From the NCBI GenBank assembly GCA_037176705.1, contig CM073885.1, forward strand, positions 163,050,290-163,114,289: a stretch of 64,000 nucleotides of DNA, written 5' to 3'. Under the pieces are notes generated by a model. The model saw only the letters and a list, made by a program, of their open reading frames with translations. It searched no databases and was not told the DNA's origin. Made by a program: the position numbers and the translations under genes. The stretch's first letter is position 1. Each line of letters opens with the position of its first letter. This document shows positions 47,511 through 58,977 of this stretch, piece by piece. The stretch is from Molossus alvarezi (taxonomy: Eukaryota > Chordata > Mammalia > Chiroptera > Molossidae).

Positions 47511-48960
47511 GAAAAATGGTGGCAGAGTGAATGGAAGCAGCACTGACCATCTCCCAGAACCAAACTGGAATTAAAACTAAAAAGAAAAGTCATCCAGAAT
47601 GATCAACTGAAGACCAGCTAAAGAGAACCCTTAGAACCAGAGATGTACAGAGGAGCCCAAGTCAAGCCCTCTCTACTCTGTAGGAGCTGCAGAGGCATGA
47701 AAGCATTGGCTGGGCTCCCACAGGCAGCAGGTGAAGACCATCTTAGCTGTGAGAAGTTTCCCATGACAGGTTGGACTCCTCAGCACAGGGCTCCCCAGCA
47801 CAGAACAGGGAAAGGCACCCACATAAGACCTGGCTGTGAAAACCACCAGAGCAGAGGTCCTGTCTGGCAGGGAGAGGCTCTGGGAACACAGGCACCCACC
47901 AGTGCACTAAATTGCAGCTACAGCCACTCAACTTGTGCAGCAGCAGTGGGAGAGCGGATTGGACTGGAGCTGCAGAAGGAGAATCTGGGTTTTGTGGCGC
48001 TTGGGAAAGAGCTGGAAAGAAGGCTATCGGAGCCTCATCCTGATTTATCCCCCCACATTACAGAAACCATTTTTGTCATGCAGACTCTTCCCATCAAAAT
48101 GGCTTTAACCCAGAGGGTTGGGGAAAGCAACTGCCCCACCCATTGGAATTTTATTCTGCTGCCTGAAAGCCTACACACCTAGCAAAAAAGCTGCAACCTG
48201 AGGCTATTTAACTGTCAGAGACCACCAGCCAGCCTGCAGGCACAGATGGGTCTCTGGGTACTTTGGGCCTTGGGCCTGGCTTGCAGTTGGTGGGTTTCAT
48301 GGTTCTGGGGACCTAGCTGGGAAGACAGCTGCCTAGGTCTCTGTGTGAGTCATTCCCACACTGCAGAAAACATCTTTCTCAGGCAGTTTCCTGCTCAAAG
48401 CAGCTTTAGTGTGGCAGTGAGGGGATGGGTGGGTGGGGGGGTCAATTGCCTCACCCACTGTAAATTCTCTTACCCTACCCACCTGGGAGTTTTCATTCAG
48501 CTGGGGGCTACTACCTGAGGCTCACTAAGTTACTGAGACTAACAGGCTAGCCTGCAGGCAGAGGCTCTGTGATAATTGAATGTTTGCCTGGCTTGCAACT
48601 CTACTCGGGAATGTCTACTACTCTACTAGACATTGGCATTCAGCTGGGTCCTTTCCATACTCATCCAAATCCAGAAAAGGGAGCTACAATCTGTGGAATA
48701 TGGATACTCACAGGGAGATTTTGGCAGGCTCAAAACCCTGCTCAGACAGCCAAAATGATGAAACAAAGAAAAAAATCCCAAATAAAAGAAGAGAATTCTC
48801 CAGAAGAAGGGCTAAATGGAAAGAACACAAGTAAGGTGTAAGGTGCAGAGTTCAAAGTAATGATTATAAGAATGCTCAACAACATAAGTAAAGATATAAA
48901 AACAATGAAAATCAACCAATTGAAAATGAAAGGAAAGAAGAACAAAACAAAACCCCATGA
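47511..48960 (+). mobile_element. 5' fragment of an older L1 (5' UTR and start of ORF1)
   Basis: Begins AAAAATGGTGGCAGAGTGAATGG, contains CCATCTCCCAGAACCAAACTGG as in L1 C/D, and reaches the ORF1 start (about 48754, ATGATGAAACAAAGAAAAAA) and coiled-coil segment before stopping near 48960. The 179-codon open frame at 47643-48182 lies inside this 5' UTR and is not taken as a gene. Confidence 0.75.
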
Positions 48961-49261
48961 GAGATGGTGGCAGGCAGGACCGGAGGGAGGGTGAGTGTGT
49001 GAGAGTGTGAGTGGACGTGAAGGTGGACAACCAAACCCGAGCAGTGCAGAGCCATGGAGCAAAAGGTTCAAAAAGGGACAACTCATCTTCTCCCTGTGCC
49101 TCTCAGTCTCATACATGTGCACACACACACAGATATGTTTTGTGAACACACATACACATACATATACGTGTATATATGTGTGCAGCAGAGCAAACAAATC
49201 TATAAGTAGGTATTTCAAATTTATTTCTGGAAAGAAAATTAATTTAGAAAAAAAATTACTT
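48961..49261. other. Unique DNA with short CA-rich runs
   Basis: Contains (GTGA)n-like and ACACACAC tracts; no gene. Confidence 0.45.
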
Positions 49262-49487
49262 TTAGATCCTCACCTGAGGATACTTTTCCATTTTCATCAA
49301 ATAGAGAGAGAGGGAGAGAGAGAAACAGTGAGAAAAAGAGAAACATCAATGTGAGAGAGACACATCGATTGGTTGCTTTCCATGCGACCCCATCCAGGAC
49401 CCAGACTGAACCGTAACTGAGGTACATGCCCTTATCTGGAATCAAACCTGCGACTCTTAGTTCCACAGGCCAACACTCCAACTGCTG
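49262..49487 (-). mobile_element. Ves SINE, long-tail type
   Basis: AGATCCTCACCTGAGGATACTT tail to GCCAACACTCCAACTGCTGGGC head (diverged). Confidence 0.9.
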
Positions 49488-50195
49488 GGCTTTCTAAAGA
49501 AGAGTATGCTTTAGAAAATTTTAAGAAAGATTTTTTTAAATCTCTGTCATGGGACGAGTGTGTGTTGCATTTTTGCTCTGGGTCTTCAGTCTAGGTCAAA
49601 GACCCAGCAGTAAAAGTCACAGTTCTAATACTAATAGGTCTGCTTACCTTTCAATATATTCAGTTGTTTACTGCTAAAACACTTTTCCTCCCAAGGACTA
49701 TCATGTGCTGAATGAAACGCCTGCATACCTGGAACCAGGGCAGGGACGGGACAGGCTCTGAAGCTCTGGAAGGTTCAGTGTAGCTCAGAACAGCACAGGT
49801 CTGGTGTGGTCCTGGCAGCTGTCAGGGGTCCTGGGGATTGAATTATATCCCAAGCCCCATCCTATCAGATTCTGCATGTGGGTGACCCAGTTATTGCCAT
49901 AATTGTGTATAATACAGAAAACACTCAGAGAGAAACTCGGAGGCACCTCAGATCCAGCTTCTAAACTGAGAACTTAGAAGAGACCAAAGTCCTAAAATGA
50001 ATTTAGAATAAGAGGTTTGCATCTCCAAGGAGTTATAATCATTTTGGTAGGAGTGTATGGGAAATAGTGTATTGATCAGAATTGGTGAAATGTCTAGATG
50101 CTAGAATACTTTTCTAATAATTCTGTTTGAGGAGGTCTTTCGATTTTTTTTCCTCTTTGAAATGTTATCTTATTTTTAAAAATGTTTTCATCTTG
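49488..50195. other. Unique DNA
   Basis: No gene or repeat recognised. Confidence 0.45.
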
Positions 50196-50450
50196 TCCTG
50201 GCCAGTTTGACTCAGCAGTTAGAGTGTCTGCCCACAGACCAAAGAGTCACGGGTTTGATTCTGGTCAAGAGCATGTACCTCAGTTGTGGTTCATCCCTGA
50301 ACCTGGTTGAGTTGTGTGGGAGGCAACCAGTTGAGGTGTCTGTTTCACATCGATTTCTCTCTCTCTCTCTCTGTCTCTCTCTCTCTTTCACTTTTTGCCA
50401 CTGTATCTGAATGTAAATAGAAAAATATCCTCGGGTAAGGATAAAAAAAA
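50196..50450 (+). mobile_element. Ves SINE, long-tail type
   Basis: TCCTGGCCAGTTTGACTCAGCAG head to ATATCCTCGGGTAAGGATAAA tail, flanked by AAAATGTTTTCATCTT/AAAATGTTTTTGTCTT. Confidence 0.93.
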
Positions 50451-52205
50451 ATGTTTTTGTCTTACATTTGCTGTTTTTTGACATTTTTATTTCCCAGTGA
50501 AGAAGATGGTCAAAATTAACTTTCTTTGTGTTCATTAGAACTTGAGATCAAAACAGGTAGTCCCAGTGTCAATTTGAGAAATAACTAGAAGAGTAAACCT
50601 GGAGGGATTTTCCAGGCCGTTATACTGCTGGCATGGTTCTTCCTAAGCCAGTGGCCACATGCAGGTAATAGCAACACCCTTACCTTGCATCTCACCTGTA
50701 CCTAAGCATTGAGCCTCCCTGCCGTGTTGCTAGAAGTGTTCTTCTCCTCACGTGTATGTAGCTCAGAGGGATCTTGGCTCACCCGTGGTCCTGTATGTGG
50801 TTAGTAGCAGAGATGGAGACTAGAAGCAAGAACCACCAAGCCCAGCTCCTTTCCAGTTTTCCCACAGCCATGTACGCAGTGCTGGAGCTGTGCTGCAGTG
50901 CAGCTTCCATTGGAAAGTCAAGGGCTGTGTCTACCTTGGGGAAACCCAGGGCCTGGTGATGGGGAACTACCCTGGGTGGTGCCGTTTTCTTTCCTCCTCT
51001 AACACTCAGTCTTACACCATGCTCTGCAGGGCTGTTCCAGAAGCCTGATAAACATCCCTTGAAAAGCCCAGACGTACTTGTTCACTAAGAAGAAGATGAG
51101 GCTTAAGCTCTGGTTTTAAGACTCCATCTGCTCTTATCAAGCTTTCAAAGGTTAATCCAGGGAGAAAATTGTGAATCAAATTGTCACTGGACTAACCTGT
51201 TTCTGAAGAATCAGAGTTTTTCTCCCTCCACTATTTTTACTGAATCAAATAAAATGACAGTTCATGTAAACATACTATTAAAAAGCACATAAAATTACTG
51301 TCCTGTTCAATTACTCATACATAAACAGAACCTATAAGACTTCACAGGTACATATTGGAGCACTGGTGATGTAATGAGTGAGAGGTACTTATACCGCAGG
51401 TACATATTAATTCAAGTCATTTATACCAATACCTAAACTGGAATCTGTTGCAAAATTCAAGGTAGTTTCTCCATTTCATTTTCTTTGGTGTGTTCCATAA
51501 GCATGAAAGCTATTAATTTAGGGGGAATATTTTCATGTTTTTAACCTTACTGGTTTGCTTTCTGTAGAATTGGTGATGGTTATTAAATACTTGCTAAAAG
51601 GGCATTATTATTATGACTTTTACAACTTTAAGATACCTATTTACTGAATGAGATGAAACTGCAAAGGAACAAAACTAGGAATGCAGGACATATTTTAGAG
51701 GTAACAAATGACTGAGAAAGTAACTGCATTGCAAGAGGGCTCAGCACCCAGCATAATGCCAGACACAACAGAAACATTCATTAAGTGTTCTACAGCAGCT
51801 GAGCTGAGACAGAGGAAAAACTTGCAGAGTTAAAATTCAGTTCCATTTTCAAACCTTTATTGTATTCCAGATACTGGTATTGATCACCAAATCCCAGAAA
51901 ACTGGTAGAAGTAAAATTTTCTCATGTGAGTAGAAATATGACTTTACAGAGAACAATGAAGCTGAACAGACTTCCAGATGTAAGTAAAAATGATTTGCAG
52001 TTTTTCAAGTCTTTATACTGAAGCTTTTAATGTAGAAAAGAATTACTTGCAGGAGTCTGAAAAATTGGCTTATGTATTTGAGGATATGCATAGGTAGGTA
52101 AAATGTCTGGATAGAACTCAGGGGCTGGTAGAAGTAAGGGAGTTTGCTAGGAAATACCAGTTTGTGTTCTTTAAGGCTTTTTAAGTTAATTGTGCTCACC
52201 AGTCT
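50451..52205. other. 1.75 kb unique DNA
   Basis: No exon supported. A weak MIR-like word (CAGCACCCAGCATAATGCCAG) lies at 51740-51765. Confidence 0.45.
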
Positions 52206-52775
52206 TGGCTTGGGTGGTTATTAGTCATCTCTTGGTCTGTAACAAATGACTACAAATGTAGAGGCTTAACACCACACATTTTCTGTGTCCAGGGTTCTAT
52301 GGGTCAGGAAAGAAGGCACAGCCAGCTGAGGCCTCTGCTTCAGGGTCTCTGAGGAAGCTGCCATCAAGGTGTCAGCCCGGTCTCCTCTCCCCTGAGAGCT
52401 TGACAGGGATGGTTCCACTCCAAAGTGCTCATGGCCACTGTTAGGCTTGAGTTCCTAGCGGGCAGTTGGACTAAGGGCCTCAGTTCCTTGCTGTCAGCCC
52501 AAGCCACCCTCAGTTGTTTGCCACATGGGAGTTTCCAGAGGGTGGCTGAAAAAATGGCAGCTTGTTCATCATAGCCAGTGAGGAGAGCATCCATAGAGAG
52601 ACTGTCCTCACAGCTGGATGTTAGAACTTACCCAGTTCACAAAAGTGACATCCAGTCACCGTTGCCTGGGATAGACACAAGTCACAGGTACCACCACACT
52701 TGAGAGTAGTGGGTCACAAGAGCACAAACATGAGACTGTCCTCAGTGGGATCATCTTAGAATCTGTCTACCACAG
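52206..52775 (+). mobile_element. Ancient interspersed repeat (MaLR/MER-type), diverged
   Basis: TGTAACAAATGACTACAAATGTAGAGGCTTAACACC, CTCTGCTTCAGGGTCTC, AGGGCCTCAGTTCCTTGCTG and the end ATCTTAGAATCTGTCTACCACA follow the order of a widespread old eutherian repeat. The exact family name is uncertain. Confidence 0.6.
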
Positions 52776-52799
52776 TTGGGCTCATTGTTTTTTTTTGTT

Positions 52800-55700
52800 C
52801 TTTGTTAGTTTTTTTCCTTTCATTTAATTTTATTTTTGTTACAGATGTTTCTCCTATCCCCAGCTTTGTTGCCCATGTTCATTGGTTATGCATACATGTA
52901 TATAAGTTCTGTGGTTTATCTCTTTCCTCCCCCCACCACCACCTCTTCTGAGGGTTTTCCGTCTGTACCTTACTTCCATGTCTCTGGGTATGTGCAGTTC
53001 CTCAGACTGTTATGTTCATTATAGTCCACAAATAAGTGAGATCATGTGGTATTTGTCTTTTTTTGCTTGGCTTGTTTCACTTGGGATAATATTTTCCAGG
53101 TCCCTCCATGTCGTCTCAAGCGATAAGAGATCTTTCTTTCTTACAGCTGCATAGTACTCCATTGTGTATATTTTTTTACCCATTCGTATAGTGATGGACA
53201 TTTGGGCGGCTGTATTTAGATCTTAGCTATTGTAAATAGTGCTGCTATGAACATGGGGGTACATATATTCTTTCTGATTGGTGTTTCAGGCTTCTCAGGA
53301 TGTATTCCTAGAAGTAGGATCACAGGGTCAAATAGTAGATCAATTCTTAATTTTTTGAGGAAACACCATATTGTTTCCCATAGTGGCTGCACCAGGCTGC
53401 ATTCCCACCAGCAGTGTACTAGAGTCCCCTTTTCTCCACACCCTCGCCAACACTTGTAGTTCGATGATTTGTTGATGGAGGCCATTCTGAAGGTTGTGCG
53501 GTGATACCTCATTGTTGTTTTAATTTGCATCTCTCTGATGATTAGTGATGTTGAGTATTTCTTCATATGTCTCTTGGCCATTTGTATGTTTTGTTTGGAG
53601 AGGTGTCTATTCAGCTCCTCTGCCCATTTTTTAATTGGGTTCTTTGTCTTCCTTTTGTTGAGTTGTATGAGTACTGTATATATATTGGAAAATAACCCCT
53701 TATCTGTTGTATTATTGGCAATGATGTTTTCCCATACAGTGGTTTACCTTTCCATTTTGATGGATGTTTCTTTTGCTGTGCAAAGCTTTTTAGTTTGATG
53801 TAGTCCCATGTGTTCATTTTTTTCTGTTTTCTTTGTTTCTTAGGTGATGTATCAGTAAAAATTCTGCTGTGTATGATGTCCAAAATTATGTTGCCTACAA
53901 TTTCTTCTAGAATTTTTATGCATTCACAGGTCTCATTTAAGTCTTTTATCATTTTGAGTTTATTTTTGTGTATGGTGTAAGTTGATGGTATTGTTTCATT
54001 TTTTTGCATGTAGCTGTCCAATTTTTCCAACACCATTTATTAAAGAGCCTGTCTTGACTTCATTGTATGCGCTTGCCTCCTTTGTCAAATATTAAATGAG
54101 CATAATGTCTTAGCTCCATTTCTGGGTTCTCTATTCTGTTCCACTGGTCTATATGCCTGTTCTTGTGCCAGTACCAGGCTGTTTTGATTACAGTAGTTTT
54201 GTTGTGATATCTGATATTGTGATCCCACCTACTTTGTTCTTTTTTAAGATTGCTGTGGCTATTCGGGGTCTTTTTTGGTTCTATATAAACTTTTGAAATA
54301 TTTGTTCTAGTTCTGTGAAATATGTCGTTAGTATTTTGATGGGAATTGCATTCAATCTATAGATTTCTTTGGGTAATATAGACATTTTAATTATGTTAAT
54401 TCTTCCAATCCATGAACAAGGAATGTGCTTCCACTTTTTTGATTTTTTGTCTAGAGGATCTATCCAGTGATGTCAGCAGGGTGTTGAAGTCCTTTGATAT
54501 GATTGTGTTGCTATCGATTTCTCCTTTGAAGTCTTCCAGAAGATTTTTAATATATGTTGGTGCTTCTATATTGGGTGCATATAAGTTTATCAAGGTTATA
54601 TCTTCCTGTTGGATAGATCCTTTTGATATTATGTAGTGGCCTTCTTTGTCTCTAGTTATGACCTTTATTTTGAAATCTATTTTATCAGATATGAGTGGTG
54701 CTACCACAGCTTTTTTTTTTCTTTCCGTTTGCTTGGAAGATATTTTTCCATCCCTTCACTTTCAACCTATGTGAGTCTTTTGTTGTGAGGTGGTCTCTTG
54801 TAAACAACATATATATGAGTCATGCTTTCTTATCCAACCAGCTACTCTGTGTCCTTTTATCGGAGCATTCAGTCCCTTTACATGTAAGGTGATTATTGAT
54901 ATGGACTTATTCATTGCCGTCTTTGTTTAGTGTGCTTCTATTTTTCTTCCCATTTCTCCTGCTAATTACCGCAGTCTTTTTAACATTTGGTGTAGTGGTA
55001 TTTTGGTGCAATGTATTTTCTTAGTCTTTTTTTTTGTCTGAAAGTCTCTTTATTTGACCTTCTATTTTGAACGATAGCCTCGTTGGGTAAAGTAATCTTG
55101 GATTTAGATCCTTGTTTTTCATGACCTTGATTCCCTTCTGGCCTGTAGTGTTTCTGTTGAGAAGTCAGCTGAGAGCCTTATAGGGGTTATTTTGTAGGTA
55201 ATCTGTTGCTTATCTCATGCTGCTTTTAGGATTCTCTCTTTGTCTTTAATTTTTTGGTATTTTAATTACTATGTGTCTTGGTGTGGGCCTGTTTGGGTTC
55301 TTCTTACTTGGGGCTCTCTGTGCTTCTTGCACTTGAATGCCTTCTTCCTTCACCAAATTTGGGAAGTTTTCTGTCACTATTTCTTCAAATATATTCTCCA
55401 CCCCTTCCTCACTTTTTTCTTCTTCGGCGACTCCTATGATGTGAATGTTATTACATTTTCAGTTGTTCCACAGTTCTCTTAAGCTATCTTCCTGTTTTTT
55501 AATTGTTTTTTTTTTCTTTTGGTTTTTAGATTGGTTGATTTTTTACTACCCTGTTTTCTAAATCACTGATCCAGTCCTCTGCTTCCTCTACTCTGCTGTT
55601 CAAACCTCTCAATGTGTTCTTCATTTCTGATATGTCATTCCTCATTTCTTCTTTGTGGTTTTTAACTTTCCACTGGTTGATTTTTAACATTTCTATGTTT

Positions 55701-56672
55701 TTACTCCTGGTGCTCATGTCCTTACACATGCTGTTGAGCTTCCTCAAGATTATGGCTCTGAATTCAAATTCTGTTAACTTGCTTATCTGCATCTCATTTA
55801 TCTCATCTTCATAGAGGTCTCTTTTTCTTTCATTTGGCTTTTTTTCTGTGTTTCACTATTTTGGTTATCACAGTGGGCTTTGGAGCTTGCCAAACTTTCC
55901 CTGTGGGTGTTGGTGTTCTGCTGTCTGTGGCTCCCTTTCCTGGGTTTGCATGAGCCAGGGAGAACCCACCTTAAACACCACCATCAAGTCTTACTTTCCT
56001 GGTTAGAGTTGCTAGCCCAGGAATTGTACAGTTATCCTCTAGCTTTTTGCCTGGAGGCTATCAGTAGAGGTTACTTAAAGAGTCTTGGGTTCTCAGTTGA
56101 ATAAAAATCTTTCTCAGGTGTTCAGCATAAGGGGATTTCTGGACTGTGGGGCAAATGCTGGTTGTTAATGGGCCTTAATTTGCATTTCAATGGACACCCA
56201 TTGGGGTTAAATCTCTGAGGAACAGGCCACTGCCTCTTCCCAGAGCCCTGGGAGGGAGTAAGATGACCACAATTCTGTGTGGCTGCAACTCAGCAAAAGC
56301 ATGGGCACCCTCCAAATCTTGAGTGTCCCCACAGTTTCACTCCAGTCTGCCCTCTTTCTGTTGGAGCCCAGTATAAGTGGCTGTGGCTATTTTAGCCTCT
56401 GTCCCAGCTCTGTACTATGGAGCCACTTGAGAGTTTAACATGAGGGCACTGCTCACAACTATGGCTGCTGCTGTTGGTGAGCTCCCAGCCTTCCTCTCTT
56501 GCCTCCGCAATCCTACCAGAATCGATTGATGTCCCTGGTTATGTGGTCCTCCAAGCTGCTTTTCTGTTGCTTTTTCCTGATGATTTGTCTTTATTTTTGT
56601 TGTAATTCCAGTTTGGTCCTGGGAGATGGTTGGCGTAGCTGCCATTCACTCCACTGCCATTTTGGAACCCCC
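52800..56672 (-). mobile_element. LINE-1 element D, 5' end present, RT-deleted
   Basis: Minus-strand L1: 3' UTR 52800-53050, ORF2 C-terminus to about 54440, then a jump straight into endonuclease sequence (54441-54900), so most of the RT domain is missing. ORF1 follows at 54990-55850 (coiled coil 55526-55792, FRAIILRKLNSMCKDM), then the 5' UTR to a CCAAAATGGC YY1-like start (complement of 56657-56666). Its 5' UTR lacks the 73 bp monomers of L1 B. Inactive. Confidence 0.92.
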
Positions 56673-56965
56673 CCATTTTCTTTATAATTTGTTTTTTATT
56701 CTTCTCCAGAGGTGTTGCTATATCTCTTGACTACTTATGAGAAATAATTAGGCTCCCTTTCTACTTTGGAGACATACCTGTTTATTGTAGAGCTCCTTGG
56801 CCTTTGCTAAAAATTCTTTTCAATGTAGCCACCTTTGTGGGAAGATATTATTTGATTCTTGTTAGGCATTTTGAACTTGTCTAAAGTGTATACTTTTCTA
56901 CACATTATCCACTCTTTCCTCGGGTAGTTTTCCAAATAGAAAGTTATTAACATAAACCATTTCCT
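56673..56965. other. Unique DNA
   Basis: Nothing recognisable. Confidence 0.45.
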
Positions 56966-57180
56966 GGCTGGTGTGGCTCAGTGGTTGAGCATGGACCCAT
57001 GCACCAAGAAATTATGAGTTCAGTTTCTGGTCAGGGCACATGCTTCAGGTTGTAGGCTTTGTCCCCTAAGCAGGTGTGCAGGAGGAAGCCAGTCTATGTT
57101 GTTTCTGTCTGATTGATGTTTCTATCTCTCTCTCCCTCTCCATTCCTGTCACTCTAAATTCATTTAAAAAATAATAAAAG
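56966..57180 (+). mobile_element. Ves SINE, classic type
   Basis: CCTGGCTGGTGTGGCTCAGTGG head, CTCTCTCTCCCTCTCC tract, AATAATAAAAG tail. Confidence 0.93.
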
Positions 57181-57755
57181 ACATAAAGAATAACAGAGGT
57201 CATCAAATGAGCTCCACCTGAAATCCCACTTGTACCAGAAATGTATCTATAGCCATACAGTCATTCATTCTCCTTGCTGTTCTGTGGTTCCAGATCTAAC
57301 CTGCCCCTGCTGTGGAGTGTACCCATGTCTGCCTGCTGTGGGCCCTGTTTGTTCATTCCCCTTCTCCTGTAATTTGTTCCTCCATTGACTCTTACCTTTT
57401 GACATATAAATATACTCACATTTATTTATCTTAAAATAAAAGATCCTTGCAGTGTATATCCTTCTCACAGCTACCACTTCTCTCTTCTCAGCCAAACGTT
57501 TGGGAAGAGAAGCCCTCAGTTGCTTTCCTCACTCTCTCATGTCCTGTTCACTTCTTCACCCAGTTCCCATAGCCAATGGCATCAGTAGATTTCTTGCCTT
57601 CCTGACAATAGTTGACAATGTAGGAACTTGTGTGTGGAGCCCAAGACTGGGCCACTGTGTGTGCTTGGAAAGGACAGAGCAGTGGTGTGGCTGCAAAGGG
57701 AGAAGGGGAGCATTCTGAACCACATGCCTTCTCTGTCAGGTGGGCACATGGATGG
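57181..57755. other. Unique DNA upstream of the cyclin Y-like exon
   Basis: Contains the 88-codon frame 57452-57718, no domain seen; possibly promoter-distal sequence. Confidence 0.45.
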
Positions 57756-57764
57756 AACTCAGGG

Positions 57765-57815
57765 TGTGATTGGTCCCTCGTAACCAGGTGACCACAGAAT
57801 GTGTTCTGATTGGCT
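57765..57815 (+). promoter_or_regulatory. Two CCAAT boxes (as ATTGG)
   Basis: GTGATTGGTCC at 57767-57777 and CTGATTGGCTG at 57807-57817, 40 bases apart and 350-390 bases before the cyclin Y-like ATG. Spaced inverted CCAAT boxes are typical NF-Y promoter elements. No TATA box is evident and the region is only moderately GC-rich. Confidence 0.45.
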
Positions 57816-58157
57816 GGTGCCCACCAGAATAACTGCCTTCAGTTGAGAGGCAGCTGTGGAGAGAGGAGGAGCTTCTGCTGTGCTCTCTTCTTGCAGCGGT
57901 TATACTTTTCAGTCTTTAACTGATTATCTTTTTAGTAAGTCAGGCTGCTCACCATCCTCACAGACTTGTCAACTCAGTGGAGGTGGTAGCAGCTTGACCA
58001 CTGCTCAAGGCAGCAGCAAGGTCGTGGCCAGGCCCTCAGGGCTGCCCAGGGCCTGGCAGCCCAGTGGCCCCTGGGGTGCACCAGACTTTGTCACTGTTGG
58101 GGGTTAGGGGCTGACTCCAGAGCAAAGACTGACAACAGTAAGGAGTGAAGTCCCGTC

Positions 58158-58425
58158 ATGGGCAACATACTGTCCTGTTGTTGGAAGCGGAGTGCCAGCC
58201 CCAGTGCCAGCCCCAATGCCAGCCCCAATGCCAGCCCCAGTCCAGTCTTGCACTCTGTGCTGGTGAATCAAGTTGTCGATGAGCTTAATGTCTGTGTGCC
58301 AAGCACCAGGATCTCAGTGGCAGTACCTCCAACCATAGCTGCCCTGGAATATGGAGATTTGGATGACCTAGACTTCGACGTGGGACAACCTGTGTGGCGC
58401 ATGAGTGACTTAAAAATGCCCACAG
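58158..58425 (+). CDS. Cyclin Y-like first coding exon (partial gene; functional status unknown)
   Basis: Opens with MGNILSCCWKRSAS: Gly2 is a myristoylation signal and Cys7-Cys8 likely palmitoylation sites. This is the membrane-anchor N-terminus seen in cyclin Y and CCNYL1 (MGNT-L-CC, then ASP-rich). It ends ...LDFDVGQPVWRMSDLKMPT at a good donor CACAG|GTAAGG (58426), comparable to the point where CCNYL1 exon 1 ends (LDFGEGEG...ISDREMPE). Cyclin Y proteins recruit CDK14/16 to the plasma membrane, but the cyclin box lies in later exons, none of which was found before 64000. A 12-base repeat encodes NASPNASP-like units (58192-58245). The ATG has a G at +4 (GTCATGG). It could be a paralogue, a decayed copy or an unrelated MGNxxxCC protein. 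The open frame continues past the donor to 58742 as intron read-through. Confidence 0.5.
58192..58245 (+). repeat. 12-base minisatellite GCCAGCCCCART
   Basis: About four tandem units in frame, encoding ASPS/ASPN tetrapeptides in the cyclin Y-like exon. Length variation would change the protein by four residues per unit. Confidence 0.9.
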
Positions 58426-58799
58426 GTAAGGAGGCACTAGGTGTTCTCTGCTCTCAAGCGAACCTCTGGCCCCCACTGCTCCCAGGATCCCCTCGAGGGG
58501 AACCACCACCTCAGGCTCCCTCTTGTCTGGAGCCAGCTTTCCAAGAGCTGGCTCTTCATGGCATCCCCACATCTTATTCTTTTCTCTATATGTGTGGCCA
58601 GTTTCTATTCCTGTTTACTACCCAAATGCTCAGGTTTTTCTTTTGTTCCTATTTCATATCTCAGCCTAAGACAGTGCTGCTTAAGGCTCTGTTAATATCT
58701 GTCGGACTCTATGAATTTGTTACCTATCCATATGGTACTTAAGTGAAGGAACCAGGTAGGGCCTGGTGCTACCATTGCCCCCACCTGTTAAGATAGTTG
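58426..58799 (+). other. Presumed intron start of the cyclin Y-like gene
   Basis: Follows the GTAAGG donor; no repeat recognised until the Ves at 58800. Confidence 0.4.
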
Positions 58800-58977
58800 G
58801 TACTGTCTGGCTCAGTGGTTGAGCATCAACCCATGCACCAAGAGGTTGCCTGTTTGATTTCTACTCAGGGATCATGCCCAGGTTGTGGGCCCAATCCCCA
58901 GTGGCGGCATGCAGGAGGCAGCCAATTGATGTTCACTGTCATTGATGTTTCTATCTCTTTCTTATTTTTAAAAAGAT
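58800..58977 (+). mobile_element. Ves SINE, classic type
   Basis: TACTGTCTGGCTCAGTGGTTGAGC head to TTTCTATCTCTTTC and A-rich end. Flanked by AAGATAGTTGGTACT / AAGATAGTTGGTACT, an excellent 15-base target duplication (58788-58802 and 58971-58987 region), so it is comparatively recent. Confidence 0.95.

Noticed and set aside
47643..48182. 179-codon open frame
   Set aside because: Lies in the 5' UTR of an old L1 fragment (47511-48960) and shows no domain.
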